Positions 1 through 7,930 of a stretch of DNA of 32,290 nucleotides are shown here, piece after piece. The DNA is taken from the NCBI GenBank assembly GCA_021806205.1, contig JAJZXX010000142.1:1-32290 (forward strand). Direction: 5' to 3'. How positions within the stretch are numbered: position 1 is the first letter of the stretch; each line of letters starts with the position of its first letter. The stretch is from Bacillota bacterium. GTDB taxonomy: Bacteria > Bacillota > Sulfobacillia > Sulfobacillales > Sulfobacillaceae. The notes below the pieces were generated by a model. It was given only the letters and a program-made list of their open reading frames with translations, searched no databases and was not told where the DNA came from. Position numbers and translations under genes: made by a program.

Positions 1-857
1 GATTCGGCGTCGCCTGGCTAGTCCCTAGCAGGCACCTCATTCGCTTATGTTCATGATATGATTGCAGTACCTTTTAATTTGAGGCAACGAATCACTTTCA
101 AGTACTTTTATTTGTGAGGGAAGACGGCCCTTGAAATGGCCCAGAACCCATGGGCGAGGAAAACCATCAATAATCATCCGCAAAAGGTATACTAAAACGA
201 CTCATTCTCAAATAGTAGTTCAGTAATGGACCTCTCGAAGGTTCTACAGCCGCACTAAAATGAAACATCGGCGCGGATCCAGACGCGCCGGGATCGAGTT
301 ACTCAATACATACAACGTCCTCACTGCGGGGGAACTCACGGGACAGCCAACCATTCTACTATTTGAGAAAGAGCCGATAAACATCGGAATTCACCAACAT
401 TTCGCCATCCTACCCGGCAACATTTGGCCAGTGCATGTCCTCCTCATTAACTTAACTAGAGTTTGAGCATCTGCCCGGGATCCGGCGTGTGCGGCATGTC
501 GAATTAAATGCCTGCGTCGCAGGTGTTACCGCCGGGTCAACTTCGCTGGCATAGCCCATCGACCAATACGGATGCTCCTGACCTACAAACGGGGCCAAGC
601 CACAATACCCATCCCGGCAAAAGCAAGTCCCATGGCCCTATTCCAGTTGCTGCGATCCCGGCAATCTAGACACCGTCGAAGCGCCATTGGCGTGAGCCGC
701 GCACATCTGTCGTTTGGCCTGTCTGAGGAAATCAAGCGCCGATTCTCAGACAGTTGCTCTTCCCATGACTGCCAAAATCGCACTCATTGACACTCTCTTC
801 CGCGTTTTTGTGCACTGGCCCCTATGCATATGGTCTGGTCCTTATGCCTAAACACCC
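1..857. other. No supportable gene in left margin
   Basis: This stretch has only short open frames on both strands (the longest about 70 codons). None has a convincing ribosome binding site, a recognisable motif or the codon character of the genes further right. The base composition looks more even than in the coding part, by eye. I saw no tRNA-like cloverleaf, inverted-repeat ends or direct repeats. It may be intergenic sequence or decayed coding sequence beyond the rpmF terminator. Confidence 0.5.
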
Positions 858-899
858 AAAAAACAAGCCCGCACCCGGTATAAGGTGACGGAGCTTGTT
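858..899 (-). terminator. Rho-independent terminator after rpmF
   Basis: On the minus strand, about 20 bases past the rpmF stop, AACAAGC pairs with GCTTGTT. The inner part adds CACC/GGTG pairing with two single-base bulges, and the hairpin is followed directly by a run of six T. The position and T-run fit an intrinsic terminator ending the yceD-rpmF transcript. Confidence 0.8.
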
Positions 900-918
900 C
901 TCATCCCCGCTGCATTGA

Positions 919-1098
919 CTAATTTTGGTGATTTACCACGATGCGGCCATTGTAAAACCCGCAATGCGGACAGACGTGGTGCGGCATCCGATCACCATGA
1001 CACCGCGGACATTCTACCCAATGGGGTGGAGTGAGCTTCCACTGTGAGCGGCGACGCCGCGTACGCGATCGCGATAACTTACGTTTAGGAACGGCCAT
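919..1098 (-). CDS. rpmF: 50S ribosomal protein L32
   Basis: Translates to a 59-residue basic protein beginning MAVPKRKLSRSRTRRRR, which is the L32 signature N-terminus. Two Cys-x2-Cys pairs follow (CPRC near residue 30 and CPHC near residue 43), so this is the zinc-binding form of L32. L32 is a structural protein of the large ribosomal subunit near the peptidyl transferase region. The length is normal for the family. The ATG overlaps the last 14 bases of yceD, so the two genes are very likely co-transcribed and translationally coupled. The yceD-rpmF pairing is widespread in bacteria. A strong terminator lies just downstream, so plsX or other fatty-acid genes that often follow rpmF are absent here. 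Confidence 0.97.
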   Translation of the reverse strand: MAVPKRKLSRSRTRRRRSQWKLTPPHWVECPRCHGDRMPHHVCPHCGFYNGRIVVNHQN

Positions 1099-1636
1099 TT
1101 TTTTCTCTCTCCAATTCTAATGGGTTGTCTGACAAAAGACGCCCTAATTGATCCCAACGCTCGTCCTTTAAGACCATGCACGAACAGGACTCCTGATTCC
1201 AGTTCGTACCGCACTGAGGACACAGCCCCTGACAATCTGGGCGACACCGTACCGAAATGGGAAAACTCAGGCCCACCGCGTCCGATACCAATTCATCCAA
1301 CACAATCACGTCGCCCGTAAATCGCGAATACTCCAAACTTGGGTCGTTCGGCAAAGCCTCTTCACGAAATTCCTCAGTCGCCTCAAAGGGCATCTCCCTG
1401 TCAAAAGGTTCGGCGCAACGGCTGCAAAGCACTTGGGCTTTAACAGTCCCCCGAACGTTCACCAGGAATGTTCCACCGCCAGCATTGCGCACCACCACGT
1501 CTATCAGGCCGGGATCCACGAGAGGAAAGTCGACTCGATCCCGGGCTGGTTTGGGCCACGCTTCAACCAGTCGCACCGTTTCCTCGCGACCGGCCCACTT
1601 TTTGACATCTGACACCCTTACTTCCACGGCCTCCAC
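1085..1636 (-). CDS. yceD: YceD family protein (DUF177)
   Basis: A 183-residue protein with the DUF177 layout: a central CSRC motif followed by an acidic segment, then CPQCG and a final CSC near the C-terminus, probably binding a metal. The family is almost always encoded directly before rpmF and has been linked to 23S rRNA/ribosome assembly; its exact role is unsettled. The longest frame starts at a GTG (1636) with AGGAGAAG upstream. A second GTG at 1627 has a better placed AGGTGG five bases upstream, so the true start may be three codons later. A sigma-A-like promoter sits immediately upstream, giving a very short leader. The stop overlaps the rpmF start by 14 bases. Confidence 0.9.
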   Translation of the reverse strand: MEAVEVRVSDVKKWAGREETVRLVEAWPKPARDRVDFPLVDPGLIDVVVRNAGGGTFLVNVRGTVKAQVLCSRCAEPFDREMPFEATEEFREEALPNDPSLEYSRFTGDVIVLDELVSDAVGLSFPISVRCRPDCQGLCPQCGTNWNQESCSCMVLKDERWDQLGRLLSDNPLELEREKNGRS

Positions 1637-1653
1637 CTCGCGACACTTCTCCT

Positions 1654-1683
1654 AGTATATAGGGGCATCAAAAGTGCTGTCAA
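1654..1683 (-). promoter_or_regulatory. Sigma-A-type promoter for yceD-rpmF
   Basis: On the minus strand a perfect -35 box TTGACA (1678-1683) is followed after 18 bases by TATACT (1654-1659, 5 of 6 to TATAAT). It lies in the 53-base gap after ubiB has started elsewhere, and the -10 box ends only about 17 bases before the GTG of yceD. The transcript leader would therefore be about 10-20 bases. Confidence 0.7.
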
Positions 1684-1689
1684 TCTCGC

Positions 1690-3351
1690 TCATAGCCTCT
1701 TTTTGACAAAAGCGCGTACCAGCACCCACAAGGCGACTGCCCCAATCACCAAAAAGGCGTACTCCGGCAGCGGCAGTCCTGCCAAATGGTCGAGGTGGCT
1801 AGGATGGACCACCAGAGCCGTCCCTAAAAGAATCGATCCCAAGAGAAATGTGAACGCCAAATGATCGGCCAACTTCGCCCAATGCCCCAAGATGCGGTCA
1901 ATGTTCTGATGTTCCAAAACGATACGAATCTCGCCGCTCGACAACGTGTGTAATGCGCCTTCCAACTCCTCGGGAATGCGTGCTAGTCTCGCTCCAATTC
2001 CAACAGCCTGGCTCGCGGCTTCCCCAACCCAGTTCCCCGGATTGACCCGGCTCCACAACAACTCCAGCGCCAATGGCTTTCCCATTTCCACGAGAGAGAA
2101 ATCCGGATCTAAGGCGCGCACGACCCCGTCTGCCGTCACGGCGGTCTTTGCCATCAACAGATATTCGGACGGCACCCGCATGTGATGGCGCTCCGCCACG
2201 TGAAACAAATCTCCCAGAGCTTGGCCTAACGCAAAATCCTTCAGGGTGGATTCATAATAGCGATGGCGCAGGCGATCAATGTCGCGCGTCAAGGCACGGC
2301 GATCCACATGACCCGTAACCGATCCCACCGCCATCAAAGCCTCGGCTACGCTGTCCGAACGCCCTTGAACCAATCCCATCACCAATTGGCTTGACCGCCG
2401 GCGCAAATCTTGCGATAACAGGCCGACCATGCCCCAATCCAGAAAAATCAGTCGACCGGCCGCGTCGACGTGAACATTGCCGGGATGCGGATCAGCATGG
2501 AAAAACCCGCGAAGAAATATTTGTTGATACAGCGCGTGGATAAAGTGGCGCGCCGTCCTTTCCCGATCAATGCCCATTTCCGCTAAAGCGCGGACATTAT
2601 TAATTTTAATGCCGCCCAACGACTGTAGGACTAGAACATTTTGATGAGTCAAGCCCCAGATGACGCGGGGCACTAGTACCGTGGCACTATTCATCACTTG
2701 GCGCCCCGCCGCCTCGGTATTCTGGGCCTCCACCGTAAAATCTAGTTCGTCACGCATGGTGGACACCAATTCATCTACTAAATTCGTCAAGCCATTTTGC
2801 CTAGCCCACTCACTGCGCTTTTCGGCGCGCTCCGCCACTATCTTTAAAATACGAAAATCCGATTCGGATCGCTCCACAATATCTGGACGGCGAATCTTAA
2901 CCACGACGCGGCGCCCATCATAAAGTTGGGCTTCATACACTTGTCCGATGCTAGCCGCAGCCATCGGCTCCTTCCCAAACGTCTGGACGACCTGAAAGAG
3001 CGGCCGACCCCAGGCCCTTTCCACAATGTCGACCGCCACTTCGTACGGAAAGGGCGGCACATCATCTTGCAGATGTTCCAATGAACGCACTAAGGGATCA
3101 GGAAGGACATCAGGCCGGATCGATGCGAGTTGGCCCAGTTTGACGTAGGTAGGACCCAAATCCGCCAACACCAGGCGCACCCGTTCCGGCCAATTGGCAT
3201 CCATAGTCGGCAGTGATTGCGCGCGAAGGCGTTTACCCAATCCCAGATACCAGGACAAGCCCAAACTATCCGCGAAAAACAGAAGGCCGTGATGCGCCAA
3301 CACCTCGGCAATTTCCTTAAGACGCGACCACGAGCCGCGGCGCCATTTCAC
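1690..3351 (-). CDS. ABC1/UbiB (AarF) family atypical kinase
   Basis: A 553-residue protein with the ABC1 hallmarks: YVKLGQLASIRPD near residue 70 (the KxGQ motif), AAASIGQVYEA in place of a normal P-loop, an invariant Lys in VVVKIRRP, HADPHPGN as the catalytic loop, and LDWGM as the metal-binding DxG-type motif. Two hydrophobic segments at the C-terminus should anchor it in the membrane. Family members support quinone synthesis or lipid homeostasis and act as ATPases or kinases; which of these applies here cannot be told. The GTG start overlaps the iadA stop by 4 bases (GTGA) and has little Shine-Dalgarno sequence, which suggests coupled translation. It is the last gene of the patatin/ylbL/iadA series. 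It uses DWG where the family commonly has DFG. Confidence 0.92.
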   Translation of the reverse strand: MKWRRGSWSRLKEIAEVLAHHGLLFFADSLGLSWYLGLGKRLRAQSLPTMDANWPERVRLVLADLGPTYVKLGQLASIRPDVLPDPLVRSLEHLQDDVPPFPYEVAVDIVERAWGRPLFQVVQTFGKEPMAAASIGQVYEAQLYDGRRVVVKIRRPDIVERSESDFRILKIVAERAEKRSEWARQNGLTNLVDELVSTMRDELDFTVEAQNTEAAGRQVMNSATVLVPRVIWGLTHQNVLVLQSLGGIKINNVRALAEMGIDRERTARHFIHALYQQIFLRGFFHADPHPGNVHVDAAGRLIFLDWGMVGLLSQDLRRRSSQLVMGLVQGRSDSVAEALMAVGSVTGHVDRRALTRDIDRLRHRYYESTLKDFALGQALGDLFHVAERHHMRVPSEYLLMAKTAVTADGVVRALDPDFSLVEMGKPLALELLWSRVNPGNWVGEAASQAVGIGARLARIPEELEGALHTLSSGEIRIVLEHQNIDRILGHWAKLADHLAFTFLLGSILLGTALVVHPSHLDHLAGLPLPEYAFLVIGAVALWVLVRAFVKKRL

Positions 3352-4583
3352 CGATTCGCCCTATCTTCCGTCTGGTTTGTTTCGAACAGGCCAAAGACCA
3401 CAGGTCGACCACCCTGGACCAGGATCCGTCCAGCGGCCACCACTGACACCAGGCTTTTCCCGTCACTCACGAGGAGATCGCCGCGGCATCCCGTATCAAT
3501 GTGCCCCACATCCCCTAACTTCAAGATGCGGGCGGGGGTTTTGGTCGCGGGAAGCAAGGCATCGCTCCAGTCCAGGCCTAATGTCTCGTGCAAGCCGACC
3601 ACCTTTTGAAAAAGGCTGTCGGCTAGACCCACTCCCATCTTCATGAGACCACCCCGCTCATCAAACACCGGTGCCGACCCGCCCGCATCCGTGCTAAATG
3701 AGATCTGGTCCAACGCAATGCCGTTGTCACGAAGAAACTTAACCGCAAGAACGGGGTCTACGGCGTCGGGGTCATGCGTGGCGGGGGTAATACTCGTGGT
3801 GATATCCAAGTAGCCGCCGCGCCGGGCATAGCGCACCGCGTCCTTCAGGAGTGACGATTGGCGATTGACGTGAGTCGGTATCATCGTGCCAATAGGGACG
3901 TCGGCGATATCGAGCACCTCTAAGAGCGGGCTGATTTGGCGGTGCCCACTGCCTACATGCACATGCAGCACCCCCGCCTTGCCGCTCAATAGCCCCCCGG
4001 TTCGAGCCTCACCGGCGAGATGCGCCAACTCGCGGTCGCTGGGATGACTGCCACGGTGATCAGAGATGGCAATCTCGCCGATTCCGACAATCCGGTCGAT
4101 GAGGATGATGTCATTGCGTGGGTTGTCGGTGATCGTGCGTGTCGGAACCTGGTAGGCCCCGGTATAAATCCAGGTATTCAAGCCGCCTTCTACCGCCAAA
4201 GCTCGAGCTTTGGCCAATAGTTCTTGCACCGATCGGGTGGTGCCGTCGGTGCCTAATACCCCCACGACCGTCGTCAGGCCACAACGCGTCAAATCGGTGA
4301 GCGACAACTCGGGGGTGCGATATTGCGGACCGCCCTCCCCCCCGCCCCCGGCAAAGTGGACGTGCTGGTCGACCAATCCCGGAAAGACCAACAGGCCCTG
4401 GGCGTCGATCACCGTAGCGTCGTCCGCCCAGGGAGGCATCGCCAAAGACGGACCGATCGCGGCCACACGGTCATTCACCACCAAGATGTCGACCAGACCC
4501 CGGGGATCGGGCGCGTACACTTGACCACTTCGAATCAAGATAACTCTCGTGGATAGGCTCTTGGTCACGTGGGGTCTGCTCAC
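3348..4583 (-). CDS. iadA: Beta-aspartyl (isoaspartyl) dipeptidase
   Basis: A 411-residue amidohydrolase matching IadA. It has the metal-binding DQHVHFAGGGGEGG motif, then RCGLTTVVGVLGTDG, the conserved ISDHRGS block, LHVHVGSG, IPTHVNR and FSTDAGGSAP, whose Asp is the expected catalytic residue. IadA cleaves isoaspartyl dipeptides left after degradation of damaged proteins. The position of the carboxylated Lys in the E. coli enzyme appears to be Glu here (GEIAISDHR), which if real implies a metal-bridging Glu. The GTG start at 4583 overlaps the upstream stop by 4 bases; a few extra N-terminal residues compared with the usual 390 make a later start possible. It sits between a repeat protein of unknown role and ubiB, and downstream of a Lon-type protease. 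Confidence 0.93.
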   Translation of the reverse strand: MSRPHVTKSLSTRVILIRSGQVYAPDPRGLVDILVVNDRVAAIGPSLAMPPWADDATVIDAQGLLVFPGLVDQHVHFAGGGGEGGPQYRTPELSLTDLTRCGLTTVVGVLGTDGTTRSVQELLAKARALAVEGGLNTWIYTGAYQVPTRTITDNPRNDIILIDRIVGIGEIAISDHRGSHPSDRELAHLAGEARTGGLLSGKAGVLHVHVGSGHRQISPLLEVLDIADVPIGTMIPTHVNRQSSLLKDAVRYARRGGYLDITTSITPATHDPDAVDPVLAVKFLRDNGIALDQISFSTDAGGSAPVFDERGGLMKMGVGLADSLFQKVVGLHETLGLDWSDALLPATKTPARILKLGDVGHIDTGCRGDLLVSDGKSLVSVVAAGRILVQGGRPVVFGLFETNQTEDRANR

Positions 4584-5218
4584 GACTGACTGTTGCCCGA
4601 ACTGCCTTGACCTAGAACCAACTCAATCTTTTTGGCAATTTCCTGACTTTCGCGAATGACGCTTTTCAACTTCTGTAAGTTGGCCTGCAGCTCTTGGCCC
4701 AACTCGTATTGAGCTTGGGTTAGCACCTCGGCTACGTGCTGATCGGAGTCGGAGTGCGAAGATGCTGCCGATCCGCCCCCGGCTTGGCCGCTCGCCTTTT
4801 TCATCAGCCGCTTCAAGCCACGGGTTGTCGGGCTTTGCGAGTGAGAGCGATGCTCTGCCTGGGATGCGGATGGCCGGGACATCCCGGACTTTTGGGATGA
4901 TGATCCACTCTCGTGGCGGGCGGGTTTGTCCCCCTGACTTTTTTGACTCATGGCCTGTTCAATCAGGTCTTGAACCTCTTGGACGGTCAAAGTGTCAGAC
5001 CAGGGCTCCGATGATTTTTGGGACTGATGTCCCTCCGCCTTTTGGCTCATGGCCTCCTGAATCATCTCTCGGACTTGTTCTGCCGTCAGCGATGTTTTGT
5101 CTTTATCTAATGAGGGAGATAGCTGCGAGGACGTTTCGGATTCGAATGCCGCATTTTCCCTCCAAAGATCCGTGCGATTTCTTTTCGTCGGCCGACCGTG
5201 GCGCACACTCTCTGACAT
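4580..5218 (-). CDS. Unrecognised Ser/Gln-rich protein with duplicated motif
   Basis: I do not recognise this 212-residue protein. It is very hydrophilic, with no signal peptide or membrane segment. A motif is present twice: LTAEQVREMIQEAMSQKAEG near residue 45 and LTVQEVQDLIEQAMSQKSQG near residue 78, separated by Ser/Gln-rich linkers. The middle is low-complexity (Ser, Gln, His, Gly). The last 45 residues form a probable amphipathic helix or coiled coil (QYELGQELQANLQKLKSVI). The start has an ideal AAGGAGG six bases before ATG, so it is clearly translated. Its stop overlaps iadA by 4 bases, and it follows ylbL by 52 bases, so it belongs to the operon. A structural or spore-coat-like scaffold role is conceivable but unproven. 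Confidence 0.85.
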   Translation of the reverse strand: MSESVRHGRPTKRNRTDLWRENAAFESETSSQLSPSLDKDKTSLTAEQVREMIQEAMSQKAEGHQSQKSSEPWSDTLTVQEVQDLIEQAMSQKSQGDKPARHESGSSSQKSGMSRPSASQAEHRSHSQSPTTRGLKRLMKKASGQAGGGSAASSHSDSDQHVAEVLTQAQYELGQELQANLQKLKSVIRESQEIAKKIELVLGQGSSGNSQS

Positions 5219-5270
5219 GGCATGCCTCCTTGGGGATGTTTGGCATTAGTATGGCCAACACCCCGACGGT

Positions 5271-6290
5271 TTAACTCGTCGCGCCCTGAAAATCATTGAG
5301 GGCTTGGCGAATTGTCGTCACGGGGAGAATGGTCATGTGATAGCCCATTTTTTTCGCCATCGACTCGGCGGCTGGATAGTTTTTCTTCGGGACCACAAAC
5401 ACGCGTGCGCCAGCACGGTACACCGTCACCACTTTTTGTCGCACGCCGCCTATTTCCACGACGTTTCCGTTAGACAATATTTCACCCGTCCCGGCTACGG
5501 TCTTTCCGTGCACAATGTTTTTCCCCGTAATCTGGTCATAAATCTCCAGCGCAAACATCATTCCGGCACTGGGGCCGCCAATTTGTCCCGCATGAATCGC
5601 CACGGGACGCGGCACCACCGGCTTTTGGCGGGGCCCGACTAAAATGCCCAGCGCGGGATCGGGATCGTGTTTAATTTTTGTGGTCGTAATCGGAATGACA
5701 AGCTGGTGTCCCTGGCGGTCTACTGTGACATTGACGACCGCGCCAAATTTGAAACGATGCATGACGGTGCGCAAGTCCGAAAAGCGACGGACTTTATATG
5801 GCCCGATCGCCGTGATAATGTCACCCGGTTTGAGTTTCCCATGAGCCGCACCAGACTTTAACACCCCCATGACCAAAGCCCCTGGCAAGGTCTTGACATA
5901 AGCGTTGAGCCCCGCCAAGCGTTCTCCAGCAATCTTAGCCGACCACTGGCTTTGCGACATCAGGGCATCATTATACTGAATGTACTGGTTCATATTTAAA
6001 GGCCCGAATACCAGTTTTTCGGGCTGGAATGCGGATGCGGGACGCAGCCAGCGCGTTAAGTACTGAAATTCGCTGGCGGTGCCGATATCGATGGCCACCA
6101 TCAGCATGCGCCCCGGACCCGGACGATTGCCGTTTTTCACCCGAACCATGCTCTCCAAGTTCCCCGTAATGCCCGGAGAGGTCATTACTTGGCCACTCGG
6201 AATATATTGCAACACAGCAATGGCAACGGCCACCACCACTGCCGCCCATACCGAAATGACCCACCAGGGCCGCTTTCGCCTTGCCTTCAT
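5271..6290 (-). CDS. ylbL: PDZ-containing Lon-type serine protease (YlbL-like)
   Basis: A 339-residue protein: a single membrane segment at about residues 10-30, an extracytoplasmic region, a PDZ domain at about 135-200 (MGVLKSGAAHGKLKPGD), and a Lon-type proteolytic domain from about 225. The catalytic Ser is in GGPSAG (Ser241) and the partner Lys in GGVRQKVVTV (Lys286). Bacillus YlbL has this architecture and has been implicated in degrading the cell-division inhibitor YneA with CtpA; substrates here are unknown. The ATG overlaps the patatin gene stop by 4 bases (ATGA) and has GGAGGG six bases upstream. The order patatin then ylbL is that of the Bacillus ylbK-ylbL pair. Confidence 0.93.
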   Translation of the reverse strand: MKARRKRPWWVISVWAAVVVAVAIAVLQYIPSGQVMTSPGITGNLESMVRVKNGNRPGPGRMLMVAIDIGTASEFQYLTRWLRPASAFQPEKLVFGPLNMNQYIQYNDALMSQSQWSAKIAGERLAGLNAYVKTLPGALVMGVLKSGAAHGKLKPGDIITAIGPYKVRRFSDLRTVMHRFKFGAVVNVTVDRQGHQLVIPITTTKIKHDPDPALGILVGPRQKPVVPRPVAIHAGQIGGPSAGMMFALEIYDQITGKNIVHGKTVAGTGEILSNGNVVEIGGVRQKVVTVYRAGARVFVVPKKNYPAAESMAKKMGYHMTILPVTTIRQALNDFQGATS

Positions 6291-7066
6291 GCCGATCCCT
6301 CCAGCTGTCGTAAAATGTCGCTAATATGCCCTTCGCAAGCCTCTTCGCCGGCTCGGATGAACTCATGTACCCCCGTAAACTGGGCATTGCGCACATTCGG
6401 CAATCGGGGCTCGATTATCACATCCGCCTCAACCGGCCTGTAGCGCCGCAACTCACGGGCCATCACATCAAACGCTTGAAATAAGATGTCAAAAATAGAC
6501 TTGACGTCGGTGGCGATGTCGATGCCCGCATCGACCGCTACCACCGGGGCATTGGCCATAACGCGCGCCAAGGCGACCGGCACGCGATTTAGGACCCCGC
6601 CATCCACCAAAAGTCGACCGTCTTTTGGATAGGGACTAAAGATACCGGGGATGGAAGTGGTCGCACGCACCGCTTCAGCCACGCTCCCCTGGTCCAACAC
6701 CACTTCTTCCCCGCGCTGAATGTCTACGGCCACCAGCGTCAAAGGCGGTGTGCACTCCTCAAAACTTAGGGATCGTGTCAACCCGGTGATAAGTGCCATG
6801 AGTTTTTGACCCCGCACCATCCCCATCTTGGACACGGAAAAGTCCAGCCATTGGCTCTTTCGCAAATTCTGGGCGAGCTCTTCCATCATTGCGACGCTAT
6901 GGCCGGTCGCATACAAGGCCCCAATTAGCCCCCCCATGCTTGACCCGGCAATGCCCAAAATAGGGATCTGGTGTCTCTCTAAGCACTTCAGCACCCCGAT
7001 ATGCGCAAATCCCCGGGCGCCCCCCGAAGAAAGGGCCAACGTTACCCCTGGTGCCATATCCGCCAT
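6287..7066 (-). CDS. Patatin-like phospholipase (RssA/YlbK family)
   Basis: A 259-residue patatin-family hydrolase. It has the oxyanion motif SSGGARGFAHIG near residue 15, the nucleophile elbow GSSMG with Ser43, and the catalytic Asp in LLVDGGVLN, giving the Ser-Asp dyad of bacterial patatins. Such proteins hydrolyse acyl-lipid esters, and the YlbK/RssA group is poorly characterised. ATG 7066 lies directly against GAAGGGG; the ATG at 7057 (protein starting MAPGVTLAL) has that sequence at a better distance of nine bases, so the true start may be three codons later. It is the first gene of a minus-strand series with overlapping junctions and is divergent from ylbJ, with about 100 bases between them. 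Confidence 0.92.
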   Translation of the reverse strand: MADMAPGVTLALSSGGARGFAHIGVLKCLERHQIPILGIAGSSMGGLIGALYATGHSVAMMEELAQNLRKSQWLDFSVSKMGMVRGQKLMALITGLTRSLSFEECTPPLTLVAVDIQRGEEVVLDQGSVAEAVRATTSIPGIFSPYPKDGRLLVDGGVLNRVPVALARVMANAPVVAVDAGIDIATDVKSIFDILFQAFDVMARELRRYRPVEADVIIEPRLPNVRNAQFTGVHEFIRAGEEACEGHISDILRQLEGSA

Positions 7067-7162
7067 CCCCTTCTCGGCCCTATCGTCGTCTTAGCTTATT
7101 TTTCTTAAGACGAAGACATGCGGCGATGTCTCGGAGCCATAGGATTGATCGGAGGCGACCCT

Positions 7163-7930
7163 ATGCAACGTACGACGTTCCGGTCTATGGTCCCCATTAT
7201 GCTCCTAGCTCTCATGATCATTCTAGGTGGGGCAGAATGGGACCTCACGCGAAGGACCGCCACCGACGCCATCAATCTTTGGTGGACGCGCCTGGTCCCG
7301 ATCATGTTTCCCGGATTCGTACTAGGCCAAGCGTTGGGTTCACTGTGGCCAAGCCATCGGCTCCAAACCTGGATGATCTTAGCATTTTTTACCTTCCCCC
7401 CGGTTGTAGCGCTATCATTAGTGGACCTCACCCGCCAGGGCCATCTGTCTCCTCAAGAACTGACCCCACTCCTGTTATACACCAACCTCGCCAATCCCCT
7501 CTTGTTCCCGCAGCCGCGGGTGGGCATCTTCATGGACGGTGCCACACTATTAGCCGCTATCCTTATAGCCCCCCGGCCCATTCGGCGGCAATTAACCCAG
7601 CCCGTGCCGATTAAGCCGCGTCGCTGGATTATCGACGCAATGAACTGGACCAGCATTCTCGGATTTGCGACCATCGGAGCCTGGCTCATTCAAAACTGGC
7701 TAGGCGGATGGCCTCTGGGTTGGCTGATCGAACCAATAGCCTGGCATTGGAAGCCGGGACCCACACCGCTTTTTGCCCCCTGGGCCATGGCCTTTGGAGG
7801 TGTTGCCTATTGGGTCGCTATCTTTTGGGCGATACCGCCCCCTTATCGTCGTCAGCCCATCCTTTATCACACCCTCCAGGCGCTCTTGGCGGGCGGTCTA
7901 GTCATAATGATGCAGCGGCTCACATTTTAG
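7163..7930 (+). CDS. ylbJ: YlbJ-like sporulation membrane protein
   Basis: Encodes a membrane protein of 255 residues with several hydrophobic segments. The N-terminal part carries a nucleoside-transporter gate-like pattern (INLWWTRLVPIMFPGFVLGQ) typical of YlbJ, a protein required for spore formation in Bacillus. It is shorter and more diverged than the Bacillus protein (about 400 residues), and the C-terminal half shows fewer recognisable blocks. The start at 7163 is chosen because GGAGG lies seven bases upstream; the frame is open further up to 7118 without such a site. It is the only plus-strand gene in this part, and its position between the coaD group and the patatin-ylbL group matches the Bacillus ylb order. 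Confidence 0.7.
   Translation: MQRTTFRSMVPIMLLALMIILGGAEWDLTRRTATDAINLWWTRLVPIMFPGFVLGQALGSLWPSHRLQTWMILAFFTFPPVVALSLVDLTRQGHLSPQELTPLLLYTNLANPLLFPQPRVGIFMDGATLLAAILIAPRPIRRQLTQPVPIKPRRWIIDAMNWTSILGFATIGAWLIQNWLGGWPLGWLIEPIAWHWKPGPTPLFAPWAMAFGGVAYWVAIFWAIPPPYRRQPILYHTLQALLAGGLVIMMQRLTF

Noticed and set aside
260..466. 68-codon plus-strand frame in the left margin
   Set aside because: No Shine-Dalgarno sequence and no similarity I can recognise; length expected by chance.
583..783. 66-codon minus-strand frame with a hydrophobic end
   Set aside because: No start signal or conserved motif, and it lies beyond the rpmF terminator without a promoter that I can see.
1257..1655. 132-codon plus-strand frame opposite yceD
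   Set aside because: It is a mirror frame of a gene with clear family motifs, with no start signal of its own.
4762..5274. 170-codon plus-strand frame opposite the Ser/Gln-rich protein
   Set aside because: The minus-strand frame has an ideal ribosome binding site and operon overlap; the plus frame has neither.
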